In this document: in pieces, positions 25,001 to 33,189 of the stretch | Layout of the letters: every line of letters starts with the position of its first letter | Position numbering within the stretch: position 1 is the first letter of the stretch | Assembly (NCBI GenBank): GCA_030248215.1 | Contig: JASANG010002067.1 | Span: 62,001 to 126,000 of the forward strand | Direction of reading: 5' to 3' | Source of the DNA: Enoplolaimus lenunculus | Lineage: Eukaryota; Nematoda; Enoplea; Enoplida; Thoracostomopsidae | DNA length: 64,000 bases | Made by a program: the position numbers and the translations under genes | Notes under the pieces: generated by a model | Database searches by the model: none | The model's input: the letters and a program-made list of their open reading frames with translations, nothing else | What the model was told of the DNA's origin: nothing

Positions 25001-26669
25001 TTAATATAAATTTCGGTTGCATCTTATTTTTCTAGCAGTAAAAATATTAACATTGATATGTAATATGTGGGCAAAGGACCAATACTATCGCTGGATGTAA
25101 AAGCAAGTTCTGTTTTTTATTAATCGTCATGTTATAGAAAAGAAGATATTCGAGCAGCTGAAAGAGACAAAGCGGAAATGATTAAATCGTTCCGGCCTGG
25201 AGATATTGTTCTTGCCCGTGTGGTAAGCGTTATATTTAGAAAACAATCATTATATTTACGAACTCACACCTGAACAAGAGGGCCATATTCTAGGAACCAC
25301 GTGGGAGTAAATGAGCCGAGCCATTCTTTATTCCGTTTACTATAGTAACCCGAACAAGAGGGATGTAGTAAGAGGTCGTCCCCATTTCGGGTCCCAAATA
25401 ATAGGAATCTGTATCCCTAGTTAGAGTCGTTTAATAGATAGTCCATAAAGTCGTAGTCCATGAAAGAGAACAAAGAAGAAGAATGGTATAGACTGTTCAA
25501 ATATGTAACAAACACTTAGAGAACCAACATAAGGTTTATTAAATGCAGAAAAAATAACAGACATGGCAATCAACGAAGATGTTTCGGGCAACTCAGTTTC
25601 TCTCCAAAAGAAAGAATATAAAAATGAAGGTTGTTGGGTCCAACTAACATTTGGTGAATTAAAAATAAATAACAGTCCGTAGCAATAACATGGGAACTCT
25701 GTGGAAGAGTGCAATAAACAGTCCCGCGCCCCCTTACTCAGGTCACAGCAGTATCTTCTATGTATTTGTGTTAAAACAGGATGTTTCCATTTGTAGAACT
25801 AATAATTTCTTACGCATCAATTACGTTCAATATATACAGTCGGAAATTGCCCGTTTTAGGAATACTGTATAGATACGATAGTAAAAGGAAACATACAGCT
25901 TTGGGGGCATATTTATGGAAGTATTTTTGCTGCTTATAACGAATAAGTCACGCAGTATTCAAAAATAGTTGTATTTTATTAAAACGTCCTCTTGTAACAG
26001 GTAGCGCTTGGAGACATGGGATCATATATGCTAACCACAGCGGAGGATTCGCTGGGAGTCGTCAGTGGAAAGTGTAGTGAAGGTACCTAGTTCTTTTAAT
26101 TTCGGTTGGTTTTGATATTTTCAAAACCCTTGCAATTGAAGGGGCATAATGAAAGCGTTTTTAATTACTATGCGAACAGAGTATTTAAAAGCACCATGTT
26201 GTTGGAATTTTGTTTAAATTTTAAAAGTAGACCATTTTTGTCATCTATAAGCAGTCTTCATACAGTTATATATTTCATAATTGTATTTTAACTCCAGTCA
26301 CCAAATTACAGATGTTTTTAGGGTTAAGTGCAGATTCAACAAGAAGCATTTGCTGATGCGCCTTCAGCCATTAACATCGCAGTTAGAATTGATTCTATTC
26401 TATTATCTTCCTGTCTGATTTAAATGTTTTACATAAAAGAGCTTTTATGTATTAATTATTTCATTTATATAATTGTGTCTATCTGCAATATTGCAGCATG
26501 CTGCCAAATTGATATATGTATTTTCTTTTTTATTGTTTTTGGTCATAAAATGATTCCTGTCAACTGGAACGAGATGAGTTGTTCAATATGCGATTTGAGA
26601 GAAGAAAGAAAACTTGCAAAAGTTCCGCATGTTCTGAGTTCAAGCACAGAAGGCTCAATGCATCCTTGA
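10015..26669 (+). CDS. EXOSC1: EXOSC1 (Csl4), RNA exosome cap subunit, multi-exon gene
   Basis: Subunit of the trimeric cap of the RNA exosome (nucleus and cytoplasm), which channels RNA to the core for 3'-5' decay and processing. Coding exons placed: 10015-10048, 10832-10962, 12459-12545, 22976-23064, 25138-25222, 26001-26082 and 26542-26669 (or from 26497). Exon 1 gives MVAADEKICIPG; exon 2 holds the N-terminal Csl4 fold with GTYVRHGMIFASLAG; the S1 domain follows, with KEDIRAAERDKAEM, SFRPGDIVLARV and SYMLTTAEDSLGVV, all matching human EXOSC1 in order. Splice phases agree at every junction tested. One exon (human TESQLLPDVGAIVTCK region, expected about 50 nt, phase 0 on both sides) lies between 12546 and 22975 but was not found. 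That large intron contains an antisense methyltransferase gene; the next contains a LINE fragment. The start ATG has a good context (aaaatgg). An aataaa lies 45 nt after the stop. Confidence 0.95.
10327..10693. mobile_element. MITE, TAGGGATGTGCCGAT family, copy 1
   Basis: Left end tagggatgtgccgatacc, right end attaatcggcacatccct; the interior carries repeated cgatgcc/gccgat phrases. It lies in EXOSC1 intron 1. No clean target duplication is visible here, unlike the copies at 18773 and 32207. Confidence 0.8.
10832..10962 (+). CDS. EXOSC1: EXOSC1 coding exon 2 (N-terminal domain)
   Basis: Acceptor attgttgtag; completes the glycine codon split with exon 1. Encodes EQLFSTITHEYKSGRGTYVR and then HGMIFASLAGRMV, close to the human GTYTRHGYIFSSLAG block. 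Ends phase 0 at gttagt. Confidence 0.95.
11461..11540. repeat. Tandem duplication, about 36 bp x 2
   Basis: ggagccgggtgtcgattttt and flanks occur twice in direct succession, then a third partial copy. It is GC-rich relative to its surroundings and intronic in EXOSC1. Confidence 0.8.
12145..12274. repeat. Perfect 65-bp direct tandem duplication
   Basis: 12145-12209 is repeated at 12210-12274 with no visible difference (starts ttatatttaaaacagtaatt, ends ccacccggt). Recent slippage or unequal exchange, inside EXOSC1 intron 2. Confidence 0.95.
12459..12545 (+). CDS. EXOSC1: EXOSC1 coding exon 3
   Basis: Acceptor acattttag, donor gtaaga, 29 codons, phase 0 at both ends. Ends FPTAVVTVR, which aligns with human GALPVVSVVR at the start of the S1 linker. 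Confidence 0.88.
12648..13012. mobile_element. hAT-like MITE, CAGGGTGCAACCGG family, copy 1
   Basis: Left end tagggtgcaaccggaatt and right end aattccggttgcatcctg are inverted copies; both flanks read gctgtaac (12640-12647 and 13013-13020), a perfect 8-bp target duplication typical of hAT elements. The interior is non-coding, with many ccggaacc phrases near both ends. Confidence 0.93.
13251..13256 (-). terminator. Poly(A) signal AATAAA of the methyltransferase gene
   Basis: On the minus strand AATAAA lies about 41 nt beyond the stop codon at 13297. Confidence 0.5.
13297..13385 (-). CDS. Methyltransferase exon 3 (C-terminus)
   Basis: Reads TYQQLQSLHATYTAFFYHTD and then a hydrophobic end, similar in pattern to the last strands of NNMT. 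The acceptor is chosen by phase (the split codon becomes GAA). No stop interrupts it before 13299. Confidence 0.65.
13297..16866 (-). CDS. NNMT/PNMT/TEMT-family methyltransferase, three exons, nested in EXOSC1 intron
   Basis: SAM-dependent N- (or thioether) methyltransferase of the nicotinamide/phenylethanolamine N-methyltransferase family; substrate not predictable. Exons 16866-16519, 15528-14940 and about 13385-13297, joined in compatible phases, give 341 residues. Residues 1-88 are a Ser/Thr/Asn-rich extension absent from vertebrate NNMT (264 aa). Then FKPAAYLRDFYS matches the family FxPxxYLxxYY start. The Rossmann part has motif I LDIGSGPTVHM, acidic-loop IYLSDYAAANVAELRAW, FDWSPV, then FCTEAAC and LKPGGYFAMGGIMQETWYQY. 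The C-terminal exon ends in a hydrophobic strand (CLLALLIL). The exon 3 acceptor is the least certain point: tttag at 13386 fits phase, and another AG slightly upstream would add a few residues. The gene is transcribed opposite to EXOSC1. The protein is soluble, probably cytosolic. Confidence 0.87.
14940..15528 (-). CDS. Methyltransferase exon 2 (SAM-binding core)
   Basis: Acceptor ctactatttcag, donor gtacgt. Begins IVLLFMPNAVARLP directly before motif I, so the exon starts upstream of the apparent internal Met. Contains all SAM-contact motifs. Noticeably GC-richer than the introns. Confidence 0.92.
15747..16159. mobile_element. MITE, TAGGGATGTGCCGAT family, copy 2
   Basis: Left end tagggatgcgctggcgcc, right end near attaatcgtcacaccccta; the interior shares caaacacaaac/agagagaa and cgttctcat phrases with the copies at 10327 and 32207. 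It lies between exons 1 and 2 of the methyltransferase. Diverged, no clear duplication. Confidence 0.75.
16519..16866 (-). CDS. Methyltransferase exon 1 with disordered N-terminal extension
   Basis: Start ATG context accaaaatgcc; donor gttagt after AAG. 116 codons: a low-complexity Ser/Thr/Glu/Asn region, a basic patch (RRILKQRP), then FKPAAYLRDFYSDTDNEPAM leading straight into exon 2. The extension has no recognisable domain. A frame upstream on the same strand (to 17140) contains poly-Asn and is judged non-coding. Confidence 0.82.
18773..19064. mobile_element. MITE, TAGGGATGTGCCGAT family, copy 3
   Basis: Left end tagggatgtggcgatt, right end aacacatccctg; flanks ctaaatgc at 18765-18772 and 19065-19072 form a perfect 8-bp target duplication. 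The interior has the family aaaatcggcatcggcaaaa run. A related lone end is seen near 18140. Confidence 0.92.
19868..21391. mobile_element. Probable hAT-like element, CAGGGTGCGACCGGATATC ends
   Basis: The left end caggctgcgacctgatatc and the complement of the right end (cagggtgcgaccggatatc) match at 16 of 19 bases; flanks gtatatat and atatatat match 7/8, but the AT-rich context weakens this. About 1.5 kb without a recognisable transposase. It could instead be two separate fragments. Confidence 0.5.
21400..21953. mobile_element. Hairpin (fold-back) element, about 550 bp
   Basis: Nearly the whole element is one inverted repeat: tttcaaaagttcaaatttgg at 21400 pairs with its complement ending near 21953, continuing through caaacaccggctg/cagccggtgtttg and the inner agagagccgt/acggctctct. 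The short loop is near 21682 (atatatatgcag). A transcript would fold into a stem of about 260 bp. It abuts the right end of the element at 19868. Confidence 0.9.
22976..23064 (+). CDS. EXOSC1: EXOSC1 coding exon (S1 domain, first half)
   Basis: Acceptor aaaattttgcag, donor gtaaga. Reads VLGMNLRYCKCSIICVEDTV and then LSSSFNGIIK, aligning with human VSSINSRFAKVHILYVGSMPLK and the following SFRGTIR. Phase 0 in, phase 2 out, which matches the next exon. More diverged than the other exons, hence found only by alignment. Confidence 0.88.
23806..24912 (-). mobile_element. 5'-truncated LINE, RNase H and C-terminal zinc-knuckle region
   Basis: An uninterrupted 368-codon frame, antisense in an EXOSC1 intron. 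It is the C-terminal part of a non-LTR retrotransposon polyprotein: an RNase H domain with the complete catalytic set Asp92 (CYTDGSV), Glu129 (FQTEIIAI), Asp155 (ISDSQAAL) and Asp204 (GNDLADELA), plus His197, followed by a Cys308-Cys311-His319-Cys322 knuckle. RNase H after the reverse transcriptase is known from the I, LOA and R1 lineages. Endonuclease and reverse transcriptase are absent and a stop lies directly upstream of the first Met, so the insertion is truncated near 24915. The intact frame indicates a young copy. No poly(A) tail or target duplication could be fixed. Confidence 0.93.
25138..25222 (+). CDS. EXOSC1: EXOSC1 coding exon (S1 domain, second part)
   Basis: Acceptor gttatag, donor gtaagc. 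KEDIRAAERDKAEMIKSFRP then GDIVLARV, nearly identical to the human block KEDVRATEKDKVEIYKSFRP. The strongest single match of the gene. Confidence 0.97.
25340..25751. mobile_element. MITE, TA-flanked CTGTA family, copy 2
   Basis: Left end ctatagtaacccgaacaaga, right end near ggtcacagcag, TA on both sides. The interior matches the copy at 62544 in order (agactgttcaaatatgtaac, gacatggcaa, aataacagtccgta). It lies in an EXOSC1 intron. Confidence 0.8.
26001..26082 (+). CDS. EXOSC1: EXOSC1 coding exon (S1 domain, third part)
   Basis: Acceptor cttgtaacag. Reads VALGDMGSYMLTTAEDSLGV then VSGKCSE, aligning with human ISLGDAQSNYLLTTAENELG. Donor gtacct, phase 1 (splits a Gly codon). Confidence 0.95.
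26542..26669 (+). CDS. EXOSC1: EXOSC1 last coding exon
   Basis: Reads GHKMIPVNWNEMSCSICDLR then EERKLAKVPHV and ends at TGA 26667-26669; human has GIQMVPISWCEMQCPKTHTK followed by EFRKVARV. The exact homologous border is tttttg|gtcat, which lacks an AG. The nearest in-frame AG (ttgcag, exon from 26497) would insert 15 extra hydrophobic residues (ACCQIDICIFFFIVF). Confidence 0.9.
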
Positions 26670-26713
26670 TTACTCAAAGAGAGCAACTGTGATATCTATG
26701 TTTGTTGTTATCT

Positions 26714-26719
26714 AATAAA
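26714..26719 (+). terminator. EXOSC1: Poly(A) signal AATAAA of EXOSC1
   Basis: aataaa 45 nt downstream of the EXOSC1 stop, in a T-rich context. Confidence 0.6.
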
Positions 26720-28129
26720 TTTTATATCGAAGTGCATACTTTTATTTCAAACTAAAGATTAGGTAATCAACAGAATTCGATTTGGTTCTGATAGAATTAG
26801 AAGATTGTCAAAATTTTAGTCGTATTTCTGTTACGTGTTACATGTTTTTGTTTATGATGTCGTAAGTGAAGCTTAGTGTATATCGATCCCTGAAAATGGT
26901 AAATATAAAATCGCCGTGCTGTGTACGATTTCAAAAAGCTGTAGAAATGAAACTTTTAAAGTAACTAATGAAATTATTTTAAAATTAGTAGTTGATAAAA
27001 ATTGGTACTCTATTGTATAGCTATGTATAGTATATATAACGCTCTGTTGATTCGGAAATAATAATTTGCATCAGTGAAGTATCAGAATGCTATATACTGT
27101 TTGTGGATGTTTCAAACTGTTACATGACGATACTGATGTATGTTCAAACCCCAAATGGATAACTAAAATAACAAAGCCCTCATTATTAGTACAACGTTGC
27201 AAGCCAGTTTTCTGACTGTAACTGATTGGACAAAAGACCAAAGTGAAACAGTTGTAATTTTTTCAAACAATATACACCGAAAAAACTAAAACCACTCATA
27301 AAAATTGTCAAGAATTTAGTTCAATATTCTGACTGAGCTTTGAATATAGAATTCCTTTTCGTTCGCTCCTGCTACTTTAATGGTGAAACAATGCAAATTA
27401 TTCCAAAATTTTATACACAATAGCATTTCGGAAATTCGAATACATATTTCATTTCGGGTACATATATATCCGGTGCCCACCCCTATTCATAACATTCGAC
27501 AGCCCGCCCCCGGCAGAAATTTCTGGATCTTCGCAAAAAGCGGGGCACCACTAAAAATAACAAGGGCTGGTGATTGTACGACTAAACGCGTAAGTATATT
27601 TCAATGTGGTTCTTTTCTTCTTGGAAGTAGAACGTATTAAAACTACTCATGCATGTATTGTTCGAGGGAAGTATCACATTTGATAGAAACTGTGTTGCAG
27701 TGATTTAAATCAGACTGAGACAAACCAAATTAACTCAATTTAAGGTGGCGAACGCAAGTATTTATTATAGACAGTAGCAATCTTCTAAACCGAATACCCA
27801 GCGTTATTTAAGCAGATGCGTAATAAATATTTTTACAGTTGTATGTTTTGCCCTCATAACAATCCGCTTGTGGGTCAGGGTACTTCCCTTAAGGCAACAT
27901 ATTAAAACAAGTTCTTACTGTAGTGACCAGATTAACCCTCAACGGCCCGGCAAAATTTTCACCTTAATCAGCCCAACGGTCTACATATGTAGACAACACA
28001 ACTAGCGTTAGTTTTGGCTTATCTCAGGGTGCTCTCCTCCTTTGACTGGCTTGAGACAGTCAGAACTAGTGTTCTGGCGGAGTTCCACCCGCTCCCCGTC
28101 CAGCCTCCCACTGCGGGCGCGTTGTCCAG

Positions 28130-28390
28130 TTAAGCACAGTCGTTGCACGTTATGGTGCGATTCATGTGGTCCTTGCACACTCGTTTTCCACATGACGAAC
28201 AGCTCAATCTCGTAGATTTGCGACAACTTGTGACCTGACATTTGGTCGGTTTACCAGATGTAGAAGGTTCGTTTCGCTTTTGAGGCAGCCCGTAAGCCAT
28301 AAATGAATCCTTTGATTTTGCGTAAATTTTTTCACTACTGTAACGTTTGGTCATATTGTCTTGCGCTAGTTGTTCGGCTACTTTTTTCAT
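28130..28390 (-). pseudogene. piggyBac transposase, C-terminal remnant
   Basis: 86 codons in a different frame from the N-terminal part. The end is the cysteine-rich domain of piggyBac transposases: a CxxxxC, CxxC, CxxH, CxxC array (CQVTSC, CSSCGKRVCKDH, CNDC), which binds the subterminal DNA. The 40 residues before it resemble the transposase tail. Confidence 0.85.
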
Positions 28391-28423
28391 GAAAACTGCG
28401 TGACTTTTGATATCCGTTCAGTT

Positions 28424-29275
28424 TCATGACAATGAATGCGTTGTGCAACGGTACTTCGCAGGTTTCGCCGGCATGTACGCTCGCCCCGGTGCATATCCTC
28501 TATACCCGTAGAGCTGTTCATCTACTGTAAGTGATTCGGACGGTATATAATGAAGACGTAAGTTGGACTGAAATAGGTCCCAAACATCTCGTATAGCAGC
28601 CATTTTGTCACTTTTTTGACGCTCCCGGCGAGTCAGTTTGTTGTCGAATGTTACATTTTCCAGCAACTGTTTCATTCTGTTTTTTGACAGCGCGCAGCGG
28701 TAAAAGGGCCTGCTGTCGTTTTTGGTGAATAGTGAAGCCACTGGAGACATGTTATCGCGATCTGCACCAGCTCTGATTACCACCCCAAGCCAAGCTTTCA
28801 GCTCGCACATTGGTAGCGTTGAAAAATTGCGCGCCCGCAGTCGCCTACTAGTGAGTCGCTGAATTGTATGTAAAATGGGCTCGTTTATATAAAGATAAAA
28901 TGCTTGTGACTCTGTTGTAGGGTTTACTGCAGTGCCTTCGCGAAAGCGAATTATATTTCTAGCTAACACACGGACAGGCGGTGTTGTAGAATGCCACTCA
29001 ACACCCGTCGCTGACAAAAACACATTACTTCCACTAGAAGTCTCGTCCATATCGCTCAACTCACTACTAGATGCGTCCGATTGTTTTTGTAATTCACCAT
29101 CACTATCTTGCTCATAAATAGCAGCCTCTTCACTACTGCATTGACCTAACTCAACTGATTCTGAGTCGTCATTTGAACTATTGTCGTCCGGTTTGTCATC
29201 TTCTGTCTCTGAATCACTTGGTTCTAATACACGTCGTACGACCTCAGTCAAAGATAATTTATGCAAACCTGACAT
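28424..29275 (-). pseudogene. piggyBac transposase, N-terminal part
   Basis: 283 codons: an acidic Ser/Asp-rich N-terminus (residues 18-80), then the DDE_Tnp_1_7 fold with YLYINEPILHTIQR, MCELKAWLGVVIRAG and the first catalytic Asp252 in LTVDEQLYGYRG. The frame then ends, and the central 200 or so residues with the second and third catalytic acids are missing. The enzyme must therefore be inactive, although the DNA-binding and dimer parts could still act as a repressor if expressed. Confidence 0.93.
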
Positions 29276-29597
29276 TTCCCTGACTTTACCTCACCATACA
29301 AAACCGTGTGTAAGAACAAAACGTTCCAATTCTTGTCAAAACTCAAACTATGATCAAATCAACATCTGTCTACATATGTAGACGGTCGGGTTATATAGGT
29401 ATATGACTCACTGTACAGCAAACTTTTGTTCCCACAATGCTATAAGTTTTTTATACTACTATAACAGAATAATTATCGATGGAAATTAAACAATAGATTC
29501 TTAACTATAGCACCTGCCGAACAATCAATTGTCGAACTGGTTATGTCTACATATGTAGACTGTCGGGCCATTGAGGGTTAAAAGGGGAGACTGATGT

Positions 29598-29938
29598 CAG
29601 GGTACAACCGGGGGTCTGCCTCCAGTTCCGGCAGAAAATCGGCCTCCGGCTTCTGTACAATTTTTGCCGGAGGTTCCGGCAATTTCGGTATAAAATTTTG
29701 CATAATTTTGCAAAATTTATCTGTTTAGCGCGTTTCGTTTTACTTTTGTCACAATTTTCAGGAAAGACTTTGCGAAATTTCGCAGAAAATTAGCGTAAAA
29801 CCAAACAACTTACAACTTACTGCAGATATTGGCTAAAATTAACTAATTAACCATCATTTTTACTACCTGATTTTCCTCACCGCCAAGTTTCGTTGACCGG
29901 TTCCGTCTCCGGTATTATTCATCTTCGGTTGAATCGTG
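29598..29938. mobile_element. Short CAGGGT-ended element nested in copy 3 of the CTGTA MITE
   Basis: Left end cagggtacaaccgg, right end ccggttcc to cggttgaatcgtg (complement cacgattcaaccg). It splits the host MITE between gactgatgt and atatttggcc. It contains ttgcataattttgcaaaatt, whose inverted relatives recur at 30222-30450. No convincing target duplication. Confidence 0.6.
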
Positions 29939-30022
29939 ATATATATATATTTGGCCTCTCCAGATGGTACCACCTGTTATTCGGTTACGGAGTGTTATTT
30001 TTAACCCGCCCTTCATTACTGA

Positions 30023-30175
30023 GGCCAATGTTACTCTAAGGGGCGTAACAGTAAATTAAGCGTGTATAAGCCTTGGAAAAATGTGTTCCTAAGCTCAAGG
30101 AAAAAACTAATTAAAATCTAAACCTGCTCTTTTATAGACCCACCAGAAACCTGGACGCCCCTTAAAGTATGGGCC
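30023..30175. mobile_element. MITE, GGCC family, third copy (nested)
   Basis: Ends ggccaatgttactctaagg and the complement of the right end (ggcccatactttaagggg), flanks attactga (30015-30022) and gttactga (30176-30183), 7/8. It interrupts the host MITE at ttcgttactgatgtatatcc. Confidence 0.85.
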
Positions 30176-30205
30176 GTTACTGATGTATATCCGGTATTGC
30201 AGCTC

Positions 30206-30540
30206 TGCAATGTTGTTAACGGATAAATTTTGCAAAATTATGAAAAATTTTACTATCGAAATTGCCGGAAAGCCCGGCAAAAATTTTGTCGGAGCCGCAG
30301 GCCGATTTTCTGCCAGAGCCAGACCAAAGGTTATGCCCTGGTTTTTACGCTAAATTTCAGTGCAATTTTGGAAACTTTCCTTAAAATTGTGACAAAAGGA
30401 AACAAAACGCGTTAAACAGATGAATTTTGCAAAATTATGCAAAATGTCACTACCGAAATTGCTGGAACATCAGGCAAAAATTCTACCTGAGTTGGACGCC
30501 GACTTTCTGCCGGAGCCCGACTTTAGTCTATATACTGACG
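30206..30540. repeat. Copies of a GCCGGA-rich element fragment
   Basis: gcaaaattatgaaaaatttt and accgaaattgctgga phrases recur twice (30222 and 30428) and, inverted, at 29640-29720. Fragments of one dispersed family, with no full ends. Confidence 0.6.
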
Positions 30541-30834
30541 CTCTGCAAACAAAATTGATTATTCTATAACTGCTCTTGAGAATTGCACACAAATCTATTT
30601 CATTTTATATTATACAAGTGATCAGGAATATCAATGCCACATGTTTATAATAAGTATATTTAAAGAGGTTAGTGGCTAAAGCACCATAAAACTTAAAAAC
30701 GAATTTTCGTCTTGTCGTCCATTCGATACACAGAGTAAACTGATGGTTTTGAACGTTTATCTTGAATTCTCACTTACCATATAAAATATTTATAAAATTG
30801 TTACCAGGTCTCAACCGGAGCTACAAAATCCCTA

Positions 30835-31050
30835 CTGTAGTGACCCGATAAGAGAGAGACTGATAATTATTTGGCCTTTCCAGAGGCTACCTCCCCCTGG
30901 TATTCGGTTATGGACTCTTATTTATTTTTAACCCACGCTCCGCCATCCTTCGTTACTGTAATATATCCCGTACAGCAACTATCCACTGAATTAAACGTTT
31001 ATTTGTCTTGGATCAAAACCTTGAGCGATAATGCAAGGTTAATTTGTGGA
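30835..31050. mobile_element. MITE, TA-flanked CTGTA family, copy 4 (left part)
   Basis: TA then ctgtagtgacccgataagag, followed by tatttggcctttccagaggc and ttgagcgataatgcaaggtt as in the copy at 7449. The right end is missing. Confidence 0.8.
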
Positions 31051-31099
31051 ATTCCGACAATTTTTGAGCAAACGCATGGCTGGGTGAATAACCAAAAAG

Positions 31100-31600
31100 C
31101 CCCTGCTAAGACTACAGCAGACGCGGCCTTAGAACTAGTTACGTCCCTCAAAGCAACACTGACCTAATTAACTCAAACTACTGATATACGACCATCGTCA
31201 AATATTCGAACAGCAACCACATAAAATAAAAGTCCAAACAATAGAGACAATATAAATTAAATTCCCGATCAGTCACCAAAATTAAAAAAATCAAAAACAT
31301 ATATACAACTGCGTTTACGAAAATGGAATTATTAGAACAGACACAACTCGCCGAATGTAAATGTACGTTTTGACTGTGCTTTACGACACACGTTTTGTTA
31401 TTTCTGACTTGAACGCGAAATCAACTCTACTGCCAATAAAAGAATGCACACGTGAAACGCCAACAATTTATGTTGCAAGAATGCTACCTCTAATCAGAGT
31501 TTCAGTAACACTTCACAATAAAGCAGATTAAAATCCTAGCGCATGCGAAATTCAGTAATGAATGACCTTCAAAACATAGCAATAGGATAACGCGCCCAAG
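31100..31600. other. Gene-free stretch
   Basis: A-rich unique sequence. I see no exon, RNA gene or complete repeat here. Confidence 0.4.
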
Positions 31601-31750
31601 CTACTTTTAAGGGCGTCCCGGATTCCCGTGGAACTGCAGTCGAGGCTAGGCTTTAAACTGTTTTTGCACTAATATTTTGCTTGGGCTTGTCGCTTAGTTT
31701 TAGACTTATATTTACTCTGGGGTTTAGGCAGCAAATGCTTAGGTTTATGC

Positions 31751-31974
31751 CAGGTGTGGACCAGATATCCGGTTCTGGATTAATATACGGCAAAACCCGA
31801 CATCTGTAGCCGTATGTATAAATCAGAAAATCAGTAAACATATATATTTGCGCGACTCAAGTACTATATACAAACAGAGCACAAATTTCGATGCTTGATA
31901 TTACATCCGGTTCCGGTAAAAAATTTACTATCCGGTTTCGGTGTCAGATTAAATGAATATCCGGTCAAACCCTG
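31751..31974. mobile_element. Short hAT-like element, CAGGGTxxGACCGGATAT ends
   Basis: Left caggtgtggaccagatatcc, right gaatatccggtcaaaccctg; flanks gtttatgc and gttactgc agree at 6/8. Ends resemble those of the 19868 element. Confidence 0.6.
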
Positions 31975-32206
31975 GTTACTGCTATTTTACGTCTCTAAAA
32001 GTAAGATTACACGGTTAATTAAAGAAACGTTTTTATCTCAACTAAATAATTAAAAAATCCCATACGAAATATAAATAAGTGAAATCCAACGAAAACACAT
32101 GATAAAATATACAGTAACGAAATCACAATCATCTCTTTTTACACAACAGAATTAATGGTAACAACATTGTCTGGCCTTTCTATGAATGCACCATTACCTA
32201 AAATAC

Positions 32207-32639
32207 TAGGGATGTGCCGATTAATCGGCTTCGTCAGTAATCGGCACTTTTCGTGAGTATCGGCATCGGCACTGCAAAAAACTGCCGATTCTTTGCCGAT
32301 ACTTTTTGCACATAAAAGTCAGTTAGATTGCTATCGATTTCATTTCTGGGCGCATATCAGTATGTCAGATCAGGAAAACTGTTATCTCTTTTGCGTTTGT
32401 GTTTGAAAAAATTAACTGAAACGAACCGTTCTTATAAAATTGTAATCGTTTATGATGGTTAGGGCTTAAATCTTCATATACTGATGTAATGTAGTATCCT
32501 ATCTGTTAAGTATGGTGTACTAAAGTTGGAATCGGCATCGGTTCGGCATCGGCAAAATTTCAAAATAACAATCGGCATCGGTATCGGCAAAAATTTTGGT
32601 ATCGGCATCGGCAAAAATTTTGGTATCGGCACATCCCTA
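32207..32639. mobile_element. MITE, TAGGGATGTGCCGAT family, copy 4
   Basis: Left tagggatgtgccgattaatc, right atcggcacatcccta; perfect 8-bp target duplication taaaatac (32199-32206 and 32640-32647). The interior ends in a repeated ttttggtatcggcatcggc unit. The cleanest copy in the window. Confidence 0.95.
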
Positions 32640-33189
32640 TAAAATACTAAATGTGACGACGGAAAAAATACTAATAAACGTTCTTTGAATTAGATGGGTT
32701 TTGAATCTATATGAAAGGCGCATACTGGCTTGATACAAAACAAAGCTGATTGAGCTGAAGTTCACTAATCCTTGGCACCTATCCATTAATAGAACTATAT
32801 CGACATGTACTTACTTATAATACAAAAACATCCATATGTATTGCACCAAAGATTCAAATAATAACAGCACCAATACAACACTATATATCTATTGATCGAA
32901 GGTTATGTGTGTTAGAGGCAAAGTTTGTTAGATTATAATTGGTTCTTGAGGACACATGTTCAACTATATAAGTGCAAAAATGTTCTTCGTAGAAGTAAAG
33001 CGTTTGCGACCTACGCAAAAAAATCGTTTTAACACAGATCCCCTTTTGAAACAAGTTTTAGGTGAAGATATAGTTTCACTGAAAAAACTAATAAAGCGAA
33101 ATATATTTAAAATATATTCAAACTGACTATTTTGCAACTTTACGAGAGTCCCAATTTCAATGTATATATACCTGCTTCACAATTTTAAT

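Larger units (their letters stand above)
27936..29577 (-). mobile_element. piggyBac transposon with internally deleted transposase
   Basis: Flanked by TTAA (27932-27935 and 29578-29581), the fixed piggyBac target, with inverted ends ccctcaacggcccg / complement ccctcaatggcccg. A 16-bp palindrome gtctacatatgtagac occurs at 27979, 29368 and 29545, inside both ends, as candidate transposase-binding sites. Length 1642 bp, against about 2.5 kb for full elements. The left and right ends are well matched, so transposition in trans is plausible. Confidence 0.94.
27918..30205. mobile_element. MITE, TA-flanked CTGTA family, copy 3, split by three insertions
   Basis: TA then ctgtagtgacc at 27916-27928; the family sequence resumes after each insertion: aaggggagactgatgt (29580), atatttggcctctccagatg (from about 29947), and gttactgatgtatatccggt (30176). 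The interruptions are the piggyBac element, a CAGGGT-ended element and a GGCC MITE. The right terminus is lost or merges with further repeats near 30205. Confidence 0.82.
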
